Source of the DNA: Lactifluus volemus
Taxonomy: Eukaryota > Basidiomycota > Agaricomycetes > Russulales > Russulaceae
Length of the DNA: 35,669 bases
Reading direction: 5' to 3'
NCBI GenBank assembly: GCA_022376515.1
Contig: WTXI01000352.1
Span: 1 to 35,669 of the forward strand
In this document: piece by piece, positions 20,932-30,628 of the stretch
Numbering within the stretch: position 1 is the stretch's first letter
How the letters are laid out: every line of letters begins with the position of its first letter
Notes under the pieces: generated by a model
Database searches by the model: none
Told to the model about the DNA's origin: nothing
Seen by the model: the letters and a program-made list of their open reading frames with translations, nothing else
Made by a program: the position numbers and the translations under genes

Positions 20932-22399
20932 AGGCAGTCTCGCTGCCCGCCTTGTATAACACCTTTTCTACACGCCGACTGGATTATCCCTTTCCCTTGC
21001 GCTGTCTTTATGAATTCTCCCCTTGCAACTTATACAATATTCGATCGCACGGATAGTTGGATACACCTATCAGTGGCCTTTGTATTGTGAAGCGCTTGGG
21101 AGTTCTGGGCTATTTGGGCTACGTTTCTTGGGGTTCTTTTTTGTGTTCTGGCTGTGCGTGTACTGGTTATCATGTATTAAACTGTAGCAATGTTCCATTC
21201 GCTGAGGTGTAAATCATTTTATCCCAGCACACCATTCTCGCTGGCACTCACAAACCTATACAGGCTCGCGCAGATGGGAGGCGTGGAGCGACTTGGCATG
21301 TATAGCACTTTTCTCTAACACTTCGTTGGTGTCTGCGCGACCACCTGAAGTGTTGCTCTTATCCGAGTACGCGATCGCGATTTCCCATGCGATTATCTCC
21401 TTGGCTCGCTGGCCACACTGCCAGCGAGTCTGAATCATGTTCGACACGTGAATATCCTTCCCCGGAGTTTCTGTACCACACTATTTTGACTTCTTGGCCG
21501 TTCCAGAATACCTCCTGTTACACCAGGTTAAAGCGTGCTACTGTGATTGCATATCTATATCTGATCGTATCAATTTAACTAGGTGCTGCGTTTGTAGATT
21601 TAAGCTCTGCCGTCGCACGTAAACTCGGACCTGTGTTTCACGCGTGGAAAATTCTGTCTTTGCTCCCCTTCTACTCCGTTCGTGGATGATTTTTCCTCTT
21701 CTGAATCACTGCAGGCAGTCAAGTCGTTTGCGAGCTGTTCATAAAAGACGCTATTCAATCACCACCCTCCTCGACTTACTTTAATTGGAAACGCGTGTGG
21801 CAGGGGATGTCAGAGAAGTCAGTTCCCCATGCGTTGCGCCTTCTCAACGGTGAGCCCATACATGAAACTGATGCCTGTCGACAGCGTGCGATCTCTGACA
21901 ACAGCTCACTTGAAAATCTGGGAGAATCATGTGAGGGAGCCCTGCTCCACCAACCCCAGAGGCTTGGGTCAGCATTCAGTATGTCCCCTGGGATGTAAAA
22001 TGGAGACCAGAATCAGATATCAGACACTTGTATTTTATCAGTCCCAGCCTACGTTAGGAGTCAACTTGTTCCAGGATAGACACCAGCTCAGAGCTTGCCA
22101 GTGGAGGAGGCTTGATCAGGTATGTCGGTATATGCCAGGGGCCAGGGCGGTTTGCACTAAGGTACTTAAGCGCACACACCTTTTGGACCTATTGGTGGGG
22201 GTTGTGGCGCCGTTGCGTTCGACAAGTGCACCGCTACAGCTGGCTATGCCCTACTTATGGTTCGGGTGAACGACTCGGAGTCGGGTGTCACGAGGCGCCA
22301 TGCTTTCGGCCCCTCCCACTCTCCCGTTTCCTTGCAATTGTTGTACACCGCGGACCAACCAGTGCTCTCTCTCGTTGCAAGCTTAGAGGATCCCATTAA
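20932..22399. other. 1.5 kb stretch without a convincing gene
   Basis: It lies between the arrestin C stop and the PWP1-like fragment. The frames are short and unrelated to known domains. The most protein-like is on the minus strand at 21256-21447 (contains AWEIAIAYSDKSN), which might be a remnant exon, but I found no adjoining exon for it. The first part should hold the 3' end of the arrestin C transcript. Confidence 0.45.
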
Positions 22400-22510
22400 A
22401 TGGGACACATGATTTCGAATGTGGCCTGGTGCAACGTCCGTGCAGGTTGGGGTCATGGGGGCCCGGGTCGACCCTGCGCCAATCAAAACGGGCCTCTTAA
22501 TTGACGAACG
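22400..22510 (+). pseudogene. Decayed copy of the PWP1 5' end
   Basis: Starting at ATG 22400 the sequence matches the first exon of PWP1 (24511-24540) at about 24 of 31 bases without gaps and would encode MGHMISNVAW against MGDLISSVAW. About 80 bases further on, CCAATCAAAACGGGCCTCT (22480-22498) resembles PWP1 exon 2 at 24624-24640 (CCATCAAAACAGCCTCT). The part between is 33 bases shorter than the PWP1 intron region and the reading frame is not maintained. It lies between arrestin C and D, just as real PWP1 follows D. The comparison was made by eye. Confidence 0.6.
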
Positions 22511-22589
22511 TGCATCACTTGTAAGGTAAGGTACACTAAGCATCATAAAGCAAACGTCGCCAAAGCTCTTCCCCGCACCCCATTCTCCA

Positions 22590-24219
22590 ATGGCTGCGGG
22601 TTCGAGTATACAGCGCGCCAACAGTCTCTCCGTCACCCCGACCCCACCCTTCGCTGCCGAATATCTTCACCGCCGGTTCTCTACCCCGTCGCCTTATACT
22701 GGTGGCAGTTCTTCCACCGGGCAGCCTGCTGCGCTCCCCATAGACCCAGCAACTCAGGCCAACAACCAAGCTCATGACCCTGTAGTGGCCCCCGCCAACA
22801 GAAAACATGAATACAACCTGATGTCTCGTGGGAGAAAATATGCTCTCATTACCGTCATGAGCCGTGCGTCTAACAGCCAAGAGTCACCTCTGCTATATTC
22901 CGGAGAAAGGCTAGAGGGGTTCATACAGGTGTCCCCGGGTGACCTAGGTGGCATGCGGAGCATGGATGTCGTGGTCTGTCAATTTCCCCATGTTAGTTGT
23001 GATCGTGAGCTGAGGTCAGACGGATACTGACAGTTGCAGATGTTCGATTCCGATCCTATAATTCCGTCGGGCGAGTCCAAAAGTGTCATGTTACCCCAGA
23101 ATGTCGACAGCTCGCATCTTTCGGACGGACACTATCATTGGCCTTTTTCTATTGTGCCACCTACCATTGTGGTCTCGTCACCGAACTCACCGTCAGCAGA
23201 ATCTTCCCTCGGTCCCGGTCACATCTCATCCCACGGCCGTGGTAGAGACCTAAAGCATCAGCTGGTAGTAACTATCTATCGTCGTGGGCGTCTTAATCGG
23301 AATGTCGGGTTCGTGCACTTTGCCCTCCTTTATGGATGTTAGTTCATCGTGGGCCTCGGCTCTGACTTCAGGGTGACACAGCAAATTCGTTACGTTCCTC
23401 CTCCTGACCCCTCAATGCCTTCATGTCCATCCCCAAGCGCGATTGAAGCACCGCACGATTTCCCTGTGAATTCGGACTGGGAACCGCAAGAATACCCCGG
23501 CGTCCTTGTGAAGGGTAGCTTTTATGGCAAGAGTATTGAAGTGGTATGCAAGGTAAGCCATCAATCCCGAGCAATCACATCGACAACTCAAGTTTTTCGT
23601 AGCTCATCATACCTGTAAATGTCGTCACCATTTGACGCTTTACTTTTGGCTCACGGACGATTATCTAGAATTCGTACCCCCTGGGTGGCCCCATCCCGCT
23701 CGGCCTCGTTATGACAAGCGAAGATATTAGAGCCATCAATCTAGTCGCCGTTCCACAAGCACAAATCATTGACGTCCGACTGCTCAGGGTGATCGCATTT
23801 GGACAAGTTAACTGCCCGTTCACCGTTGCAGGGCTCACTACGTTCCACCGTACGGATTGGGTCGCAAACGCTCAATGGGAGCTCGAGGATCAGCCCACGC
23901 AACTTCCACCAGACGAGGAACATGCGCGGTCTCGTTGGTGCATCAAATTCAAGGGAGAGCTTCACCAAGAAAAAAAATTTGAATTGACAAAGAGCTTCCG
24001 CACGAGAGACTACTCGGTCATGGTACGGAGTTTTGACCTTGGGCGGTGATTTTGCACCGCCGACTGACGTCTCTGTCATAGTATTTTGTGTGTCTCTTCC
24101 CATTCCGGGTATCAAACTTTCGCCCTGTAGGCGGCCTGAAGAAAAAGGAACTTTTTATGGGCGAAATATCGCTTCAAAAACCGTGCGGCCCACCCGCGGA
24201 GACACCTGTTCTCCACTGA
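22590..24219 (+). CDS. Arrestin-like protein D
   Basis: Exons 22590-22973, 23040-23308, 23372-23552, 23603-23614, 23669-24022 and 24082-24219 give 1338 bases, 445 residues. It parallels gene C along its length: HEYNLMSRGRKYALITV, SPLLYSGERLEGFIQV, HWPFSIVPP, VVTIYRRGRL, TQQIRYVP, IPLGLVMTS and YFVCLFPFRVSNFRP. Exon 4 is again 12 bases (LIIP) and intron phases are 0, 2, 0, 0, 0. The N-terminus has SPYTGG where C has PPPY, so a consensus ubiquitin-ligase site is absent. The promoter must lie in the roughly 80 bases after the PWP1-like fragment or within that fragment. Confidence 0.83.
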
Positions 24220-24510
24220 TTCCCTCATGGTAGATATTCACACACTCTTGCGCAATCTTTTTGGACGCCCGTTATCTTTGCTCATCTGAGGAGTCATTTA
24301 TCTTGGGTTTCAACCTATGCTCTGATTTTGTACCATGACGCTATACAACTAATTCTATTACAAGGACCTGTAAAATGTACGTGTATTTGAATATAATGTT
24401 AAATTGTAGTTTGCCTTTGCTTCAACAGCCGTGATAGTGAGCCTTTCCTTTCGGCCCTCTCGGACCGGTAGCTTTTCGGTTTTTCCCTTTTTTTCTTACG
24501 AGCTCAAGGA
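24220..24510. promoter_or_regulatory. PWP1 upstream region
   Basis: This 291-base gap between arrestin D and PWP1, both on the plus strand, holds the 3' end of D and the PWP1 promoter. It is AT-rich at 24330-24410 and ends with a pyrimidine tract at about 24470-24497 just before the start codon, a common fungal promoter feature for ribosome-related genes. Confidence 0.45.
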
Positions 24511-26537
24511 ATGGGTGACTTAATTTCGAGTGTCGCCTGGTACGCATCATACCGTAACCCTTTTTCACTTATACAGGCTGAGCTTCATTGGGTAGGGTGA
24601 AGCGGGGACTCTCCGCGCGGCACCCATCAAAACAGCCTCTGAACGATGCCGATGTTGAGCGAATCAAGGAGATTGCTCATATAGAACTCGAAGATGCGCG
24701 CACAGAACTGGAACGCGCGAATGCTGCCGCGCAATCCATGAGTCAAATAAATGGGAGCGGTGATGATAGTGATGATGACGAGGACGACTCTGCTTGGGTC
24801 GAGTACGTCTCACTCAACTCGTATTATGAAATGACCAATTCATTGTCCTCGTAGCGAGGACGACGAAGCTATGGATGAAGACGCGGCAGGGGAGCTCACG
24901 ACTCCGAAACGGAATGGAGACATTTCCAAGTACGGTTTGGATACCTATGACGAAGAAGGCGATGGGCCGGCATCGAGTGCGTCTGGTCATGCCCTATTTG
25001 GGATCACCACCATATGCCCTGCCCAGCTTTTGGTCCTTTCACCAACATAAAAGGGTTGCAATTCTACCATAATAATGACGACGACCCATACGTCACTCTC
25101 AAGGAGGTGCGTCGCGTCCCTGATTCCCTATGCACCTGATAAAATGTGCAGACATGTAGGACGACGATGAACTCGAACGTGAGGAAAACGAAATCTTGCC
25201 GACGGATAACATGCTCGTCACCGCCATCGTAGAACAAAACGTGCCTCAACTCCATTTCTTCGTCTACGACGAATCAACGGAACACTTGGGCCCACACCAC
25301 GACCTGCTATTGAGTAGCATGCCTCTCTGTCTCGAATGGCTCGACTATCCCGTCTCATCTACTGGTCGTTCCAATGACGATGCCATGGAGACCGGCGATG
25401 GCTCCTCATCGTCACAGTTTGGAAACTACATCGCTATTGGTACAATGGACCCCGAAATTGAAATATTTTCTGTCGACCTTCTAGAATCCGTTTATCCCGA
25501 TGCTGTTCTCGGAGACCCCCAGGCAACCGCCGCGCACGTCCCAGAGCCTGCGGGAACCGGGAAGAAGAAACGCAAAAAGGCAAAGCATCGTGCGGCGAGT
25601 GAGAAATACCATGTCGATGCCGTTCTCACACTCTCGTGGAACCGTACGGTACGTCAGATGCTCGCGAGCGGTAGCGCGGATCGCACGGTCAAGCTGTGGG
25701 ACTTGTCAAGGGACCGGAAAGAGGGGGCCCTTCGTAGTTTCGAGAAGTTGCACAAGGACAAGGTACAAGCTGTGCAGTGGAACCCGGCAGAACCGACTGT
25801 GTTGCTCAGTGGGAGCTACGACCGTACTGTGCGCGTATTCGACACACGAGCGCCCGATGCGGATGTTGGTGCCATCGTGGGTGCGGACGTCGAGGCAATA
25901 CGCTGGGATCCATGGAATAACCATAGCTTTTATGTGCGAGTCTTATCAACGTTGTTTGCCTCAGGTCTGAGAATGTCCCTTTGTCGTCCATAGGTTTCTC
26001 TGGAGAACGGAATGGTGGTCAATTTCGACGCACGGACACTGCCATCAGACCTTACCCAACCATCCCCCGCGCGCTTCACGATCGCGGCGCACGACGGCGC
26101 GGCTTGTGCCTTGGACGTCAATCCGCACATCCGTGGATGCCTCGCCACGGCCGGTACAGACAAAATGGTAAAAATATGGAACGTTCAAGGGGATGAGGTG
26201 GGTGAAAAACGGCAAGTCAGCCTCGTCGCTGGCCGCGACCTCGGATTGGTGAGTCCGACATTTTTACGCTTCTAGACACCTGTGCGTGCTAATCTGTCGA
26301 AAGGGCGAAGTCTTCTCGACTGTGTGGTCGCCCGACGACCCATTGACGCTCGCGGCAGCGGGCTCAAAGGCAAAGTTGCAGATTTGGGACGTCGGTACGA
26401 GTTTTGGTGCACGAAAAGTTTTCGGTGCGAGGTTTGCGGAAGCAGGACGTGCGATAAAAGAGCGAAAGGGCGGAGGCGTCATTAGCGTCGCAGATGACGA
26501 GGAAGACGATTATGACAGCGACGAAGGTGAAGAATGA
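24511..26537 (+). CDS. PWP1: PWP1, WD40 ribosome biogenesis protein
   Basis: Exons 24511-24539, 24596-24802, 24855-24976, 25027-25106, 25160-25933, 25994-26248 and 26304-26537 give 1701 bases, 566 residues, close to the yeast length. Pwp1 acts in the nucleolus in 60S subunit maturation. The N-terminus MGDLISSVAW + VKRGLSARHP is typical, followed by an acidic stretch, PFTNIKGLQFY, DDDPYVTLKE and LPTDNMLV. WD repeats are visible as LASGSADRTVKLWDL, LLSGSYDRTVRVFDTR, LATAGTDKMVKIWNV and AAAGSKAKLQIWDV. The C-terminus is strongly acidic (DDEEDDYDSDEGEE). The gene is convergent with eIF3j; the stops are 111 bases apart. Confidence 0.94.
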
Positions 26538-26648
26538 ATAGTAGTACTTGTTGTGCTAGCAGGCATATCGCCGGCTAATCCATAACTTAATCTACGCATT
26601 CTGGGCTACAACTCGAGTAATCAGACAGCTATCGGAGCAGGGCTACAT

Positions 26649-27713
26649 TCACATAAAGTCATCTGGGTTGGTCCCAAAGTCGTCCAACACCTCATCATAC
26701 ACACTTGTATCCAGTCTAAAATGAGAGGGCGATACAGCTCAGCCACACATGTAAAAAAACTGACACGTTCATAAAGTACTTACTTATTGCCGAGCTTACT
26801 CGCACCCAGAACGGGCTTTCCGGCTGATTTTGGCTTTTTCTTTCCACTCGCTTTATCCCTCTGTTCACGTTGTTTCTCATTCGCCAGCGTAGTGAGTCCA
26901 CTCGCCGCTTTCCGAATTTCGACATCACGGAGCGGCGCAGCAAGGGCGCGCGCGTGGTGCTCGACAAAGCTTGCGTATAACGGTTTGTCTTGGTGTTGTT
27001 TGACGACATGTGCGATGATGGCATCTGAGAGCGCGATAAAGTCCTCCTTGGTTTTGGGTGTCGACTTTAAGATCTTGTCCAGATTCGCATCGGAAGAGCC
27101 TTACCAACGGCGAGGAGGGCTGCTGTCAGCTTACTTGGCCGAAAAGAAATGGAATGGGGCAAATCAAATCCACTCACCCTTGATAGTGGTGGAGCCAAAG
27201 AGCTCCGTAGCATTGCGTAAATCCGACTCGAGCTCGCGCTCCTTCTCAAGCCGCGCTTTGGTGCGCGGGTCGAGCACCGCATCTTCGTCGTAGTCTACGG
27301 GGCTGTCGTCCCCTCCCGCAGCACGCATGGCTTGGCGCGCAGCCTCCTTCTCCGCAAGCTTCTGTTTGAGGGTTCCCTTCTTCTTTGGAGGAGCTACGGA
27401 CGCGGCCACAGGTGCGGCAGACTTTTCCTCATCGGAAGAGGCTTCCCAATCGCTCTGCGAATGATCGTTGCAAGATCAACGAAAACAACGTCCGGGGATC
27501 AAAAACTTGACCTATCGGCCCACGCACGACGGGTTCGTCATCATCCTCGTCCTCTCCATCCCATTTATTCTTAGTTACCGGCGCTTTGTTGGATATGGAG
27601 CGCACGGGCGAGTCCTCCCTAGAACCCTCTACCCCGACCCCCGACTTGTCAGTAGATGGCAAGATAGAGTAATGATAGAGAGAAAAAAAGAGATATTTAC
27701 CCCAATCAGACAT
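26649..27713 (-). CDS. HCR1: Translation initiation factor eIF3 subunit J
   Basis: Minus-strand exons 27701-27713, 27528-27628, 27178-27454, 26784-27099 and 26649-26715 give 774 bases, 257 residues. eIF3j binds the 40S decoding centre and also aids ribosome recycling. The first exon is 13 bases (MSDW). Family landmarks are the acidic N-terminus (DGEDEDDDEPVSDWEASSDE), PPKKKGTLKQKLAEKE, LDPRTKARLEKERELESDL, a middle helical part (STPKTKEDFIAL, YASFVEHHARAL), LRDVEIRKAASGLTTLANEK and the acidic C-terminal end DEVLDDFGTNPDDFM. Its start is 149 bases from the divergent COQ9 start. The symbol follows the yeast name. Confidence 0.94.
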
Positions 27714-27862
27714 TGTTGTTAGATTTTTTGGGGACTTGTAAAGGGTGTAAGGACGGTCGGCGCTGCCTAGCAGCGGAGGTTGATTGATTAGAGTGAGTTT
27801 AGTGGTGAAAACAACGGAAATGGCAAGCGAGGGTCGCGGGCGTGAGCGCGCCCAATCAACTC
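27714..27862. promoter_or_regulatory. Divergent promoter of eIF3j and COQ9 with a CCAATCA box
   Basis: The 149 bases between the two start codons must serve both genes. CCAATCA at 27852-27858 matches the binding site of the CCAAT (HAP/NF-Y) complex, which controls respiratory genes in fungi. Its position only a few bases before the COQ9 ATG makes it more likely to act as a shared or eIF3j-side element. Confidence 0.5.
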
Positions 27863-28727
27863 ATGTCAGGCGTTCACCTTAGGTATGTTGATTCACGCTC
27901 TGTCTTTACTACCTCATCCATACTCTACGCGTAGGGCACAACTCTTAAGGCTCGCAGTTCCTCTCGTTCCGCAGCATGGCTTCACTCGCACCGCTTTGGC
28001 TCATTCCGTGCTGGCCCTTCCGGAACCACACTCGGAACCGCTCTCCGACATTGCGGTGACGACATTATTCGGTGAGGGTGACGCCGCACGGAAAACCCTA
28101 ATCGGTGCATGGCTAGATGAAGGGCGATCTCATATGCGTTCTGTCCCGGTCGACGGCGTAAAAGGCGCACTTTTTATTCGCCTCGAGTACAACCTGCCCG
28201 TGCTCGAGCATCTCACGGAGGTAAGTCGGTTGAGTTGATTACGTGCCACATGCATGTCATAGATAACTTATGTATAGGCATTTGCACTTGTTGTCTCTCC
28301 AAGACACGGCGTACCGCCTCTTGACCTCCGCCCTGCAATACAGCATGCGGCAAGTATCGCTGACGAGGCATGTCGAGTGACTAAAGACACTTCTATTGGA
28401 GTACGTCCGCTTTAATTACACGTTGTCTCCTGCCGCTTAAATCCCACTTCAAAGCCCTCCTGGTATACAAAGCGTGTCACCCTCGCCGCCATCTACGCAG
28501 CTGCTGGTAGGTCAAGTTGTATGGATATCCACCTCCAACTCACACCTAACTTTGCTTCCTCGTCAGAGCTCCATCAGCTCACATCTCCTCAAACTGCTCC
28601 CGCGTTCCTCGACACCCTCTTTGACTCGGCATCGCATGTGCAAAATGTTCTATCAGAAGCCGAGATATTCACGCAGTATATTACCAAGAGTTGGAAAGCT
28701 ATTGCAAAAAGCTCCAGTATATTTTGA
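27863..28727 (+). CDS. COQ9: COQ9, ubiquinone biosynthesis protein
   Basis: Exons 27863-27882, 27935-28220, 28278-28400, 28455-28506 and 28567-28727 give 642 bases, 213 residues. COQ9 is a TetR-like lipid-binding protein of the mitochondrial CoQ synthome and presents substrate to the hydroxylase Coq7. Matching stretches are LLRLAVPLVPQHGFTR, AVTTLFGEGDAARKTLI, RLEYNLPVLEHLTEAFAL, SIADEACRVTKD, WYTKRVTLAAIYAAAE and the C-terminal helix region. I chose ATG 27863 because the splice 27882/27935 joins MSGVHLR to AQLLRLAVP; ATG 27885 gives a longer unspliced start. Either way the mitochondrial presequence is short. Confidence 0.93.
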
Positions 28728-30628
28728 CTCTAATTAACAAGCCGATAATCCACCCTTTCCCTCTTCTGGGCTTCGATTTCGCAACCTCACAAGTTACCGG
28801 CCAGATTGCTTGTGTGCTCCAGATCAATCTCCTCGCTCATGACATGTGGGGCGTGTGCATTTAGGGATAATGTTACGCAAACGTTTCTGGGGCACACGAG
28901 GGAATTGTACCTAGTACGTATATGTGAAGCGCTATCGCCTCTGATGGATTGATGCAATATCTACATGACGTAATGCACGCTATACTTGCGTCCATGAAAG
29001 GTATATTGAGAGGATCGGCTCTCATGAAGGGCCGAACTACGTACTCGGTGACTATTTTGTAAAGTCTTTCAAATCCTCCACCGGCGGCTGAACCTGAACG
29101 ACAGCCAGAATGATGCCCAAATGGATAGCTCAGCTTGTATCGGACGCCGCGGTCTGGGTCTTTAACTGAATGCTCAGCTTTAATGAGGGATATCATGGTG
29201 TTGAAATAAATGCCGAATTTCCGCATCGAAATGCCAAGTAAGTCAGCTCTGCGAGTTCTTTTGAGTTTGGCGATAGTGCCCACCCACGGCGCCAAGAACA
29301 GAAGAAACTTGCTTAAGGCACAGAATCGTCCAAACGATAGACTCGCCGAGTCCTTGTAGACTTTGCGAACATGGAAATTGACGTAGCATTCGGATCCAAG
29401 CTATTGTTAGCCTAGCGGGAGAGCGCAAGCAAGACCAACTCCGAGCTCAATTGAAGATGTCAGAAAGCGCTAAATTAGCCCAGGCGGGTGTGAGATGCAT
29501 GAACTTGAAGAAGTATTACATGAGACCAGGACCCATCGTTAGAAGGTGCTGATAGAATACTGTAGATTTTTGGCTGTGGATTGGCAGCAGTGCTCGGACT
29601 TCCCAGCCATGGTTGTGACAGAACCTTTCCGAGTCACTGGCACCACTTGCAGTCAAGTTGAGCTTCTATGCAATCTTAAACGCTAAATGAATGCGCGACC
29701 GTGACAGTTATTGAATGAGTGGCGAGACAGTCAGCTGGCAGAACCAAACAATTATACGTTACAATTCCTTCCGGCTTCAAGTTGTGCAGCCCCCTTGCCT
29801 TCTGATCCGATTCAATGCTAGGGCCTTGACAGATGCGTCCGCTTTACTGTATCTATTGATCGACACGTCGAAGCCGAGTTTCCGGGTTCTCATGAAAGTT
29901 GTGCCTGTGGTGCACTGGGTGACGGCCAGTGGCGGTTGGAGTGTAGCAGTGGCTGTAGACCTACGTGGCCCTGAGACAACGGTGCCAGTGGCGGCTGGGT
30001 GGTATCTAGGGAGTCTTGTTTTATTCCCTTCCGCGAGACCGCGACTATCTAATGTGGATTGTTAATAAATGTCAATGGCAATCACATGCATATGTATCCA
30101 GCCTCCAGGGGAGGATCATTCTGATTGCTATTGTCGTGGACAGCTGCTTCGCATGCATACACACTGGCGGCAGTAATGTCGCTCATCATGTCATATCAGG
30201 TTGACCACATTCTCACCGGCCGGTCTATTGAGTGTGAACATGAACGAACCTTTCCATATTACGGAGCTCCGCTCATCAGATCATTTCTTTTGCGTCAGAT
30301 TGTGTCCATATTTGTTATCCACGCGGAGAGCACCAGGAGTGAATACGTCGCTGCGTGAACGACCTATCTATAACGGGGTCTCGCTTACCGCTGCCACGGA
30401 ATAAGTAACATTTCTGGTTTAGCTCCAAGTTCTGGTGCTTTGAACCTTCGAGCATTTTCAAACAATTTTCACGGCTGTCTCCGCGCGTACACATGAAAGC
30501 TCTGGCATGTCACGTTTCCCGGAATTTGGCATGATTGAAAATGGGCTGTCTTCTCGAATTACCAATATCATTCAGAAATAGTGTGAATCAGAGAACCACT
30601 GGTCAGGTAGCACAGGAATGTCTATTTC
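28728..30628. other. 1.9 kb gene-poor stretch
   Basis: It lies between COQ9 and the 3' end of the DENN gene. Apart from one doubtful minus-strand frame (listed separately) I see no gene. Plus-strand frames at 29715-30065 and 30125-30404 have no recognisable motif or supporting splice context. Base composition is close to intergenic elsewhere. A decayed gene or a non-coding transcript cannot be excluded. Confidence 0.4.
28873..29423 (-). CDS. Doubtful reading frame, unrecognised
   Basis: A minus-strand frame reads from about 29423 (after an AATAG that could be an acceptor) to a stop at 28873, giving about 180 residues. Parts look protein-like (GSECYVNFHVRKVYKDS, KLKRTRRADLLG, ERLYKIVTEYVVRPF), but no upstream exon with a start codon was found and I do not recognise a family. 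It could be the last exon of a decayed gene or chance. Confidence 0.22.

Noticed and set aside
21256..21447. Minus-strand frame as a gene between arrestin C and D
   Set aside because: Protein-like in places, but there is no ATG-bearing exon or family match, so it is not listed as a gene.
29345..29440. tRNA-like GC-rich arms near 29400
   Set aside because: No cloverleaf with a TTC loop and matched acceptor stem can be drawn.
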